Assembly: GCA_028829895.1 (NCBI GenBank)
Contig: CM054180.1
Location: 88,723,135 to 88,787,134, forward strand
Source: Sinotaia quadrata
Lineage: Eukaryota > Mollusca > Gastropoda > Architaenioglossa > Viviparidae
Direction of reading: 5' to 3'
Length of the DNA: 64,000 nt
Shown: piece by piece, positions 51,950 to 62,699 of the stretch
Layout of the letters: each line of letters begins with the position of its first letter
How positions within the stretch are numbered: the stretch's first letter is position 1
Translations under genes and position numbers: made by a program
Notes under the pieces: generated by a model
Told to the model about the DNA's origin: nothing
Seen by the model: the letters and a program-made list of their open reading frames with translations, nothing else
Database searches by the model: none

Positions 51950-52920
51950 AGAAGGGAAGCCCTGAAATGAATGAGAGACATGTGTGGAAGATTTAGGGAC
52001 TGGCGTTTGATGTCTGCGGTGTTTGAAGTCTGCGAGCGCGGCGGTCAGCATGTGGTCAGTGTGTACGCTTAGCGGGTGGTTAGAGTTGTTAGCGGGACAT
52101 AATCATCTTAGAGCTAATGAATTGAACAGGTCAGAAGCTGGTCTAAGCAGGGTAATAAAAACCACAGTGAAAATGTTATCCTCACTACTTCCTGAAAAAT
52201 CGTCTGAGGGTGACGACTGAAAGGGTAGTCCGCCCAAAACAACACTGGGTCGTATATGAGAGAAGAAAACCCTGGCTATATAGGTAAAAGCGTCTTTGTA
52301 TTTGTGTGAATGGTTAAGTTTTATTAGGATGTTATATACTATGTTTTATTTATGAATATATTAATATTCTTCCTTTCAGAGGCCTATGCCAAACTTAGTA
52401 ATTATTAATCGAGCACTGGACTGGACACTTAGGCTTTGCAATTGTTTGTGTTGCAGGGTTTTTTCTTGTTATTGTGTATTCTCGGCTGCTCGTTTATAGC
52501 TGCCTGTTGTTTGCCTGTGTGGCTGTGCCTTTGTGGCTGTTCTACTTGTCCCGGCTGAATTGGGACGTGCCGATCTATTGGCTGGCAAAATTCAAGTCTA
52601 CCAGACTGACGTCATTTCAATACATAAGCTAAGTGCCTATTCGGACAGTGACTTCAGTATAGATGAACTGGCTAAGGATGAACTTAATTTTCTAAATCTT
52701 GTTAACTTTCTTTTATTAAATTTCTTGTTATTATTTTAAAACACGTGTTTGTTAGTTCTATCGTTATTTTCGTAGTTCAAATGATAATGTAATGATTACG
52801 TCTTGTCCTCTGTTCGTTTAATTATAATTGTTTTCTATATATATATAATTATTCATAAACATTAAATCTCAGCTGATTCTGAGTTGGGGGCGGAGCCAAA
52901 TTGGCGACGTACCAGTATAT
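51950..52920 (+). other. Possible LTR or promoter-like insertion
   Basis: The base composition shifts to more GC and CpG than the flanks, with GAGCGCGGCGGTCAGC near 52030 and TGGGGGCGGAGCC near 52885. It ends in AAATTGGCGACG, a phrase often following LTRs in Gypsy-type elements. I see no second LTR or pol sequence, so a solo LTR is only a suggestion. Short ORFs at 52023 and 52533 are not recognised. Confidence 0.25.
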
Positions 52921-54416
52921 CAGCATAACAGTTGCAGATATACATATTTAACCAGTGACCCATGCTCTGCACCGGCACTTGTAGATGTCTTTTATCAAAA
53001 CTAATTATATATAGTTGGTATAAGTCATTATTACAAAGTCACCCCAGAGTATAGCGGCGACACTGTGTATCCACCTTTAGCAAAGTAGTTTAGGAGTGTT
53101 TGCCTTAAAAACTATGGCAAATCTATAGCTGACTAGTATTGTAGTAAACCTGCATATTATTTACTTTCAAGTGACCAGTGACTGAATAAGTGATACATGC
53201 TCACAAAAGTTGCAAAATAATAAAATATGCAAAATCAACAAACAGAAATGGACAGTACATATTATTATTAATGTACTAGGAAGTTCAGAAATTACTCTCC
53301 TGGACATGATGAGCCAGGTTATGACCAAACTCAGAAAGAGTTCAAAATTAAAATTAATAAAAAATTTTAAAAAATAAAAAAAACATGGAGAAACAAAATT
53401 TCATCTTCAACATTTTTTAACATTAAGTACTATCAATTTACTGACAGGTTTTAAATGCTTTCTCAGTAGTTTATTTTTATAGGCTGACATGCTGTTCATC
53501 AGGTTTAATTTTTCTGCGTGATATGTTTTTGATAAAAAGTCATGATGTAAATTTAAGTTCTGATTTTATTTTATATTTTAGTTAATATATTTATATATTG
53601 TTGTGTTTAAAGAAAGAGTTGCAACCACCTGTGCATTTTTACACGTCTATTTCTACAGAAATAACATATTCAAGTGATCATGTATTCACATTAAAGACAA
53701 AATGGCTTTCCAATTGTTTACATTATGTTAAAACATGGATTAAATTGATACTCTGCTGGAAACAATATACTAAACCTTGAATACTGAAATACCTTTTGCC
53801 CATGTTATTTTCTTATTTTTTAAAACAAAATGCACAGAAATAAACTCCACTGCAAACAATATGTAAAGAGAACATTTATTTTCTAAAGTATGGCATCACA
53901 AACTCTAAAAGAACTGAGACTATTATCAGCTCTATCAACAATGTCGACTAAAATTATGAAACTAACAAAACGTGCTGTGAGAATTAAATAAATTAAAGAA
54001 AATGAAAGAATTCTTAAAAAGAATCATATACTGGGGATTAGATTGAATGCTGGCAAAAAATCAGGGAAGTATTTAACCTGAATACTAACAGATTCAATGC
54101 TGAAGTCTTAACTGACTGGTGAGATTGTCACATTTCATGAGCTGTTTTATGGCAAAAGTAACCTTTGACCCAATCGTTGTTCCATTCCATAGTTTGAGTT
54201 GGAGTCTGCACTGACATTCGGAAAATATTAGTGTTAACCACAAATGTTAGCTGCAAGTTCTTGTGACAGGAGAAATGATAAATTACAAATAATTATACAC
54301 AAGAATGTAATTCAGAGTACTATTGTATCAGTTAATATTGGATTTTTTTCATAAAAATCAATGCTTCCCGGGACAATCATTCTTTAATTAAAAAAAATCA
54401 TGCAATAAAATCTTAC

Positions 54417-54564
54417 CTTCTTGCGCTCTTGTTTGAGCTCTGTAATAAGATTCTGAAGATCCTTTGACACTGTGCTTTGGAGGTTTTCTGAGATGACTTC
54501 ATGCTGTCCTGCAAGATCATGAATCTCTTTTACCATATCCACAAATGCCCTGGACCAGGAGAAT
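54417..54564 (-). CDS. FNBP1L/TRIP10-like: TOCA exon b: F-BAR core helix
   Basis: This 148-nt exon contains the most recognisable family motif, AGQHEVISENLQ, followed by LITELKQERKK. In vertebrate FNBP1 and TRIP10 the equivalent segment reads AGQHEVISEN followed by ELKQERK. This part of the F-BAR dimer forms the long helix that contacts membrane and the partner subunit. The acceptor is TGTTTCAG just right of 54564 and the donor is GTAAGA just left of 54417. It ends in phase 0, so it joins directly to exon c. Confidence 0.95.
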
Positions 54565-55329
54565 CTGAAACACACAGTTTTCATTTCCATTGTTAAACTA
54601 AGTGTAGGAATCTTTGTTTATCCATGTGTGTATGTATGAATGCATATGAAAGAATTATTATGATTCATCAACTATTATAATGCAACAAGATTGTTAATAT
54701 CATGCAATACAAAACAAATGAACAGATCTAATAAAAATACAATGTGCAAAAGTGGGGTTCATTTAATGAGATATATGAATGGATTAACAAATCAGCGTTA
54801 GCACTAACAGTAAGATATTTATATAATGACATTGGTGAGTCAAATCTACTCTTGTGTAAAGAATGAACACAGATTTCACTGGATAAGGTTTCCTTATATC
54901 TAATTTAAAAAGCATTTCATTTCACTCTGGGTTGAATGTTTAATGACTATTAAGAATAACAACTAAAATATTAGGTAGGCACTATAAGCTAATAACAAAA
55001 GAGTGTTAACTATCAAATCAGCAACTCACTGCAGCAAAGTTTGAAACCAATAATTCTAGGCGTTTATTATATTACATATAAGTTAGTATTGCTTTAAATA
55101 AATACAGTTCTTTATTTGTTTATTAATTGATTTAGTAATTGCAAGTTAATTTTAGTTGCTATATAACTATTTATTAACTGCAAGATCGATTGTATGATCC
55201 TCAGTTCTATAGTTATTTTGTGCTATTCTTCACTAATGGAGTTCTGTTCTTAAGAATAGTGGTAACCTGATATTATGCACAAATAAGAATTGGTATGTAA
55301 ATGATCTACTTTGCTGGCCCAAGAGTCTT

Positions 55330-55527
55330 GAATAATTTGATGTCCCGCAAGGTACTGTGCAAGGAGGGCAAAGGAGAGGAAGACAAAGGAAAAGATGGGC
55401 GGATAACATCCCATAGTGGACAGGATTGAAATTGAGCAATACGGTAAGATTAGCAGAGAACAGATTGGAATGGAGGAAGCTGGTTGTCAGGTCATTATTG
55501 GTGTCCCAATGGTTGACAAGACTAAGG
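55330..55527 (+). pseudogene. LINE 3' terminal coding remnant
   Basis: A plus-strand piece reads PQGTVQGGQRRGRQRKRWAD then NIP, followed by WTG and, shifted, WRKLVVRSLL-like text. This is the common C-terminal tail (GRQKKRWEDNI then WRKLV) of RTE/BovB-like LINE ORFs in invertebrates. It ends just where the GATA microsatellite starts, which suggests the microsatellite grew from the LINE's 3' tail. Confidence 0.72.
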
Positions 55528-55547
55528 GATAGATAGATAGACAGATG

Positions 55548-55644
<97 letters not shown>
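55528..55644 (+). repeat. Microsatellite (GATA)n
   Basis: About 29 units of GATA, with two early variants (GACA, GATG), sit immediately after a LINE 3' remnant. The long open frame on the opposite strand (Leu-Ser-Ile-Tyr repeats) is an artefact of the repeat. Confidence 0.97.
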
Positions 55645-55645
<1 letters not shown>

Positions 55646-57126
55646 AATCATACATTTCTATTTTGTTGGTTTGTATAATCAGCAGAAAAAAATTAGTAGA
55701 ACTTCAGAGATAAGAGATAAACAAAACAGAAAAACTTACATGGTAATACTAAGGAGGAAGACTGAAGATCAAAGATTCCAGAAAACAAGGGATTTGAAAG
55801 CAATCAAAACTTAAGTTAATGCTTTATTGGAAGATAATCCTGAACTACACACAAAACTGAATATCACTATCAGGGCCAGATTTGGTTAATCAAAATTCAA
55901 AGAGGAACAACCATTGCTTTTACAAACTATACTGGATATTCCAATGTATGGTTCTCATGAAAAATGGTAATTTGAAGTCTACAGAGTTATCAAAAACTCA
56001 GATAAATTAACAGAGCAATTGAAAAATAGAGATGCCTTCAATATAAGTCAAAGTGTAGTTCATAAGAAGGTAAATATCAAATAACCAATGTTCCAATAAA
56101 GTTAATTAGAGCACAAAATGATTATCATACTAAACAGAAATTCTCTACAATCTTTATTGCCATCATTTCAATCTGTGTTTAATGAGAGAATTTGCAAGAT
56201 ATACCACAGGTATTTTAGCTCTCTGTGCAGTCACTCAGTCCTTCTCAAACAAATAGCAGTTCCATCAAAGCACATCAGACCAGTGAGAGTCACTGGTAGG
56301 AGGCAACAAAAAATGATGGTCATACTAGCAAATGTATAGAGAATGGAGACAGGTGGATTGGATTGTCAGGGAGGAATTGATCTGGAGGAAATATTCCTTC
56401 CAATAAATTATGTAAATCTAGAAACAAATGGCTTTTGTTCAATGTAGGAGCATCCTACTTTCTGCCTTGGAATACTGATAACTACGATGAGAAGTAATTC
56501 ATTTACAAATACTTCAATTTTTAAACCTAAGAATTTTTCAGGATTTGTTGAAATGTTAATGTTAGTAAGAACTAAAGTGACTGATGAGTTTAATTCACAT
56601 TTTATTTTGGGCTTGGGTTTAAAATTAATTAAAGTCTTAAACATAATTTCGAACTGATGCTGAATAAATGAAAAAGGAATATGTAAGTTATTGTTTAATG
56701 TTACCAAGATGGGCTGGATGCTAATTAATATTATAATTTTATTACTAGAATAAAACTTGGGATATATTGTCCATCAGGAAATGTTTGAGTGAGAGAACTT
56801 GAATTAATGCTACTGATAGTTATTAGTGATTGTTTGGGTGGCAGTTATATGGAATAATAAATTGGAAAAATTATTAAATATAGTGATCCTTGATACTGTT
56901 CATGCATTAGGCTAAACCCACATATAACAAAAGGGAAGCACTAGGAAGAATTGCATTATTCAACCTGAAACTAAAGACAACTTAGAGATTTTTTTAAAAA
57001 AAGATATAGAACTAAAATATTTCAGCTCCACAAGCATCAATAGAAAGCAGATTGCAAGCACTAAAAAAGTGTTTAAACAGTTCATTCCCACAACTAAATG
57101 CTTGTGTAATGATAAAGAACTGTTAA

Positions 57127-59481
57127 GGCGATGTGAGGGTCAAAAATCTAGTTTTTTTAATATTACCTCATAGTTGATTTTATTGCTTTGTATTAAGTAC
57201 TAGAGGTAAACAGAATGTAAAAATAGAGTGAACTTGATGGTTGGCTTTGCAGTTGCTATGGAAACCATGTGCAAACATCCGCCATATTGAAATTTTAGGA
57301 ACAAGTTTTCTCAGTTCCTATTAAATATTTCTTTTAAATATTTTGCACATAGCTACAGTATAGCTATGTCTACATATATAATTACCATTCCTTTAGTCTA
57401 TATCCTTGATAGAAATTTATTTATTTATTTTTTGGTAAAAGTGACATATTTTTATTGTAAATTATTTCTTTGAAATGTCATATTTTCAAAAGTATTGTAC
57501 ATATAATAAAATCCAATGGTAATTATGTGCATTTGAGTTAGTTGTTTGACTGTGTAAAGTTTCAGAGATCAGTTGAATAGATTTTAAAATATTCAATTCC
57601 CCAGTGTAAAAAAGTGCAAAAGCGGGAAAACAAAGAAAAGTGGGAAAACTTATTTCAAAACCTCATTACTTGCATTCACACACAATTTTAACCCACCATT
57701 TTTACCAGACAACTGTATTAAACACAAGATATTGATAAAAACTGTTTCCAGACAGAAAATTATGTCACCTTAGAACAATCCAGCACCATAGGCTGGACCA
57801 CCCTCCAGCTGATTAAGTTCTTCTTGTCTTTGGGTTCTCGTAGCTCTGACTTTGTCTCTTCGTTTTATGGCCTTGTCTTTATCATACTTTGTGCTGTTGT
57901 TAAGTCTTTTCCTCATTCTTGACTCACAAAGCCTAACCATGTGATATCCTGTTTGAAAACCAAAGAATCTGGCACTGTCAGCAGCAGCAACAGCTCCAAA
58001 GTTAAACTCCTCACTGCCATTATGACAGCAAACTCCACAAACTTTCTTGAGGCAAATTTGTCTTAGTACATTTGGACCAAATCAAGATATGTAAACCTTC
58101 ATTTGCATTCTTTGTCTTTCCTGAGCAACACCTACTGAGCAAATGTTCCTCTCTGAGATGGCTGTAAATCGGTAGGTGCTCAGCTAATTTGTGTTCATTT
58201 AGTGATGTGTGTATGAACCTCTGGTGGGGGCTTGAGAGCTGATGTCATGCAATTGCTTGTTGGAAGAAACACCAAAAGTCCACTGTGCTTAGAATGCATA
58301 TCCCTAACAAATGCTACTGTCTCTCCAAAGACATGATTTCTAAAGTCTTCCACTTTACTAAACATTTTATTTGCATGCTGATGAAATGTTTTGTGGTGCA
58401 TTGCAGGCAAATCTAAATTTTCACAAAAATTTCTCAAAGCACTAGCACCCATGCCACAAACCATTGAAGCATAAACAGCTTGCCTGTTTATGTGAAATAC
58501 TTTTGACTGTGTATCCTTGGAGGCAAGATAATTTTCATAGATTGTTTCTTGGCATACAGTGCACTTGACTTCAACATAAACAGCAAAACCATACATCGGT
58601 TTGGAGTCAGTAGCGAGAGAGAGAGATTTATACCTTTACACTGAGGGCAACAGAGACTGCCAACAAGACTCTCCACTTCTCTGAAATCTTGAATTTCGCC
58701 TCTACACCTCTACACTCTTTCCCACTGTCATTGACTCTTGTCATGACTGCAAGAACTACCCAAACTTTTGTATGCGTCTTTCTTGAACTGTGATCTTGTT
58801 CTCGTGTCAAGTAAACTGTCTGTCATAGATGGTATGTAACACGAAGTGCTCGGTTCAACTTGTGCACATTTAGATGTCACTTGTTGCTGTACTGCAGCTA
58901 ATTTTGCTTCCTTTCTTGCTCCCCATAGATTCTGCAACTGTTTCTTTCTATTTTGCTTACTTTTAGGAGCTAAATTATTTGTTGACTGCTTTGTATGAGG
59001 CATTTTCACTCACAAGTACTTCGCTAAGCATTACTTTTGCACATGTAAACAGTCGCCATGACAGTACCACGTGACCTAGCCAAGCGAATCATATCGCAGC
59101 CTTCACATCACACTACAGTACTGTGCTTGTGTACTGTTCAGGCCGGACCTCTTGTTACCGAAATAAAACGGAAAATCCCGAAGGACAATCTTTTATGAGA
59201 GAGGCGAGGAAATGCTGAACACAATGGTATGCGACAATAATCATGTCGTCTGCTAGAAATGTGCTTTGTCAAGTGTTGAAAATCGTCATTATAGAAGTCG
59301 ATTGAAAACTTCTGCATGTGGGTTACTTACTTTAAATAATTTTTACAGCAAATTAGAGACATTTTTCAACTAAATAACCATTAGAAATGAAAAGAAGATA
59401 GTTTTTATTGCCCAAATATGTAAAAATGTCTAAACACACAAAAATTACCAAAATCGCTATATTACAGACCCGCACATCGCC
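57127..59481 (-). mobile_element. Kolobok-type DNA transposon, internally deleted
   Basis: This 2355-bp element is flanked by TTAA (57123-57126 and 59482-59485). The ends are inverted repeats: GGCGATGTGAGGGTC at the left and, reversed at the right, GGCGATGTGCGGGTC. Minus-strand coding begins near 59009 (basic KMPHTKQSTNNLAPKSKQNR). It continues in shifted frames with FHINRQAVYASMVCGMGASA then LRNFCENLDLP (about 58500-58400), a phrase of the Mutator-like transposase domain used by Kolobok elements. It ends with a C-terminal part near 58050-57775 (CGVCCHNGSEEFNFGAVAAA; final GPAYGAGLF then stop). The middle with the DDE core is missing. TTAA duplications support Kolobok rather than MULE. Confidence 0.85.
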
Positions 59482-59714
59482 TTAATATAAAAAATAAAAA
59501 GTGAAAATGCACCTACATTATTAATAATTACGTGACTAAATCAGTAAATGTAATAAAGTCTAAATGAAATGCACAGTGAGCTCTGTCAATATTTACAGTG
59601 ACAAAGAAGGCACTTATGCTTTTTTTGTGTGAGATAATAACTAATCTTGTAAACAAAATTTGTTATGGTTCATATTACACAATGGACAATAAGAAATACA
59701 AAGTCAATACATAC

Positions 59715-59765
59715 TGGAATTCATCTTCTTCTCGTTTCTTTGGCGTGAAATTTTTAACTAGCCGT
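59715..59765 (-). CDS. FNBP1L/TRIP10-like: TOCA exon a: F-BAR N-terminal third
   Basis: This 51-nt exon is the most 5' one visible. It reads (1 nt) RLVKNFTPKKREEDEF (2 nt). It aligns with the conserved vertebrate stretch ending the first long F-BAR helix, where a Lys-rich loop is followed by an acidic run. The acceptor is TGCAG at 59766-59770 and the donor is GTATGT from 59714. Its last two bases (CA) plus the first base of the next exon make a Gln codon, so the splice joins in frame. The exon lies only about 230 bp from a Kolobok transposon. The exon is short, but its phase and similarity both fit. Confidence 0.82.
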
Positions 59766-59947
59766 CTGCACATAAATAGAAGAAAACAAAACAGAAACAA
59801 GAATTAATTTACACTTACAACAACTAAATGCACCAATTCAGTGATCAAGTGGATAAGAGAAAAGGTTTTCAACATAACTAAATACAATGTGATAATTCTT
59901 AAAATAAAAAGTCATAATAATGCTGAGAGAAAATATGGTAGTAATAC

Positions 59948-59977
59948 TAATGTGTGTGTGTGCGTGCGTGTGTGTGA
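59948..59977 (+). repeat. Microsatellite (TG)n
   Basis: About 13 TG units with two CG interruptions, in intron sequence. Confidence 0.85.
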
Positions 59978-61232
59978 AGTACATACATGTTAAAAGAAAT
60001 TTAGTTACATTTTAATTTTTAAAAATTATTTAAATTTAATAAACTTTTACACTGTGATTATAATGTTCTCATTATATAAATCTGATTATTTAAAATGATT
60101 ATATTTATACATTAAAAAAAAAATAATACAAGTTTAGTAACGTTACCTTCTATTTTTTTTTAAAGAAAATTTATTCAAAACACCTAAAAGTTCTTATGTG
60201 TGATGCTTACTTGCCAACTTTTTAAAGTAATGCATTGTCCTTTCCTATTCAAGAGCCATCAGAAACAGTTAGTAGAATTTGTGATATAATTTCTAGGTAT
60301 ATTTTATTGGGTTTTATTGCTGTTAATTTGCATGCTTATGCACAAACACATTTGTGCTTAGAACGGGTCTGAAATCTCCCCAGCTAACTTGTTTCAGACT
60401 CAAAACTATTCTAGAACTTTCAAATATAATCTTTTTATTTACTGAATAAATATATTCTTTTGAAATTAGGTAGACACTGAAATCATCTGCTACTTAAAAT
60501 TCATAAGTATGACTGAATGAAAGGATATTATTGAAATGTTCTATATTAGTGGAGTCAATCAATGTCTCTTTCAAGAAAACAAATACTGTAAGTGTATAAC
60601 AAAAGTTTAGATCTTCCACCCATTCACTTTTCATTTATACAACTGTATTCAGAATAAATCTAAACTTCAGCAACAAAAAGTTTAAAACATGATAGCTGCC
60701 AAGACCCAAAACTCTGCTCTTAATATGAACATTTGATGTTAAATATTAAACTCAATTTACAGTGGACATGACACCAGGACTCTGTTAGTCTGTAGCATAA
60801 CTTTGAATGTTGTGCTCCCCTACTTCCCCCAGCACAACAAATCTAAAATGTCACCCACACATCCCATTTTCTACATGTAGTACATGGCACTCTCTTTCTG
60901 TGCTTCACAGATAATCAGCTTGCAGTTCACTCTGTGATCATGTGTGTATTTTTCAAATTTCAAGTATTTTTTTTTTTTAAAAGGAATAATTATCAGGTCC
61001 ATTCTGTTGAAAGGCCCCCAAGCACTACAGAGGCTGGCAAGACTGTAACTATATATAGAATTCTTAAAACAAAAAGTAATATTACACACACAACAACAAC
61101 AACAAATATTTTTTAAATGTTTTAAAATTTAAATGACTAAGTAAGGACTCATGAAAGCACATATTTGCATACAATGACAGATCGATACATAAAGTCCATT
61201 CCCATACTATATTATATATATGAAGAAAAAAT

Positions 61233-61735
61233 TTAATATTTAAATAGACACTTTGTTTATTATTTAAAATGTTTTCAACATAATTACTTAACCTACTGTA
61301 TATTTAGTTAAGAAAAGTAGAGCTGCTTTTATGATGGTTGATACTCTTTGTCACTGGGACTAGTGGGAGCCTAATCTGGTTTTCCCATTACAAAGTTATA
61401 GTTTTATAACACATTTTAAACAAATATGTATCCAGATTGTCAATAATTTAGATTATATATATATATACAACATATATGTTGTAATGAGATAATTATATTG
61501 CATATTTCAGAATCTCTTGTATCTGGTAAAAAATAAAAAATAAAAATATCAACTTTATTTTTAAGTTTTCAAACAGGAACTTATGCTTTATATGTTTTTC
61601 AAACTCCTGTAACATAAACATTTTTATAATTTTCATGCTTTTTAAAGCATGTTGCAGACTTTATAACATGTAAAATTATTAGATTTATTTATTGTTTGCA
61701 CTTCATGTCAAAAAATGGTACACTTACACAGAACA
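61233..61735. repeat. Interspersed repeat, copy 2 (about 500 bp)
   Basis: This is the partner of 38573-39085, with an extra segment (CACTGGGACTAGTGGGAGCC) and a TA-rich expansion at about 61455-61470. It ends at AAAAAATGGTACACTTACAC, then runs into a CA repeat. Confidence 0.75.
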
Positions 61736-61752
61736 CACACACACACACACAC
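61733..61752 (+). repeat. Microsatellite (CA)n
   Basis: About ten AC/CA units lie at the edge of the interspersed repeat. Confidence 0.85.
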
Positions 61753-62699
61753 GAGAGATAGACTAATAGATTATTATATAGAGATAGAGAAAAAAAATAA
61801 ATATATAAAAAATATAGTGTTAAGAGTTAACTTCTGTTTTCTGTAATGTTTACAATTTGAAAGCATTAATAACATACAAATAATTGAGGGTTAGATCTGT
61901 TTATACAAACAAGTAGGACTGTGATTACTAAAATTATTATGCTACCTACTCATTCTATTATTTAAATACAATATATGAAATATATTATAAAATATGTTAA
62001 ATAATATTTAAATCTTATTTTAACATATTTTATAATCATAACTGACAAAAGATAGATTTGGTAGTTGTGGAACATAAGAAATGAGAGTGATGATGTATTT
62101 TTAATTAAAATATCTAACTAGATTTCATTAAACATTTGACAAACATTTATTAAATTTTGGTCAGTTTATGAACAAGATTTGCCCCGAAGACACACAATCC
62201 CAAGCCCGTGGGGTAAAAGCAAGTAAAAGTGACGTCATGAATGGGGGTCAAATGGCTATCAATTTTTCTCTGGTACACTGTATATAGTAGGTGTACATAA
62301 ATAAAAAATTAATTACAATATACGCAATTAAGAAAAAATAAAACCCATCAGAAATCATAGTAAAATTTTCTGTGATTACTTATTAACTTCCCAGTTACAA
62401 GAAGATTCACTGAATGAATGGATTTAAAACTTATTCAATTAAAATCACACACTGCATATTTATGACAGCTGTCATTGTAATAAACTGATTGTAAAATTAC
62501 AAATCAATGTCAATGATAGAACTACATGTATATAACTGTGTGTCACATGGATGAGGAAATATTAATAATTTTTTTCTCTCTCTCTAAGTGGCCTCATACT
62601 CTAAACGATTAAACAAACAGCTAAATTAGTTTAAACAAAGAAAGGGGCCAAAATGACCATTTTGTCAACAATGCGAAAACTAAGTCAGAAACACTAGCC

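Larger units (their letters stand above)
48328..54416 (-). other. TOCA intron between exons b and c
   Basis: This intron holds the piggyBac element 49225-50310, the repeat copy at 51397-51655 and a possible LTR-like region at 51950-52920. I see nothing supportable in 48330-49190, 50320-51390 and 52930-54410, which are AT-rich. Confidence 0.7.
54565..59714 (-). other. TOCA intron between exons a and b
   Basis: It contains a LINE 3' fragment plus GATA repeat and a Kolobok element. The stretch 55650-57120 is AT-rich with no recognisable feature. Confidence 0.7.
1..59765 (-). other. FNBP1L/TRIP10-like: Gene locus: TOCA-family F-BAR/HR1/SH3 protein, partial at both ends
   Basis: Nine exons on the minus strand join in frame (about 336 residues) and follow the TOCA family (CIP4/TRIP10, FBP17/FNBP1, Toca-1) in order. 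They cover the F-BAR domain from its first third to its end, a basic linker, and the first part of HR1. Proteins of this family dimerise, bend and tubulate membrane through F-BAR, bind GTP-Cdc42 through HR1, and recruit N-WASP and dynamin through SH3 to drive actin assembly during endocytosis and protrusion. Every exon has AG/GT borders and compatible phases. The initiator exon and first F-BAR helix are missing (beyond 64000), and the rest of HR1 plus SH3 are missing (before base 1). Introns are long, the largest about 28.9 kb. I cannot tell which vertebrate paralogue is closest; invertebrates usually have a single TOCA gene (known from the family). Confidence 0.9.

Noticed and set aside
55233..55655. 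140-codon minus-strand ORF of Leu-Ser-Ile-Tyr repeats
   Set aside because: It is the translation of the GATA microsatellite and has no gene context.
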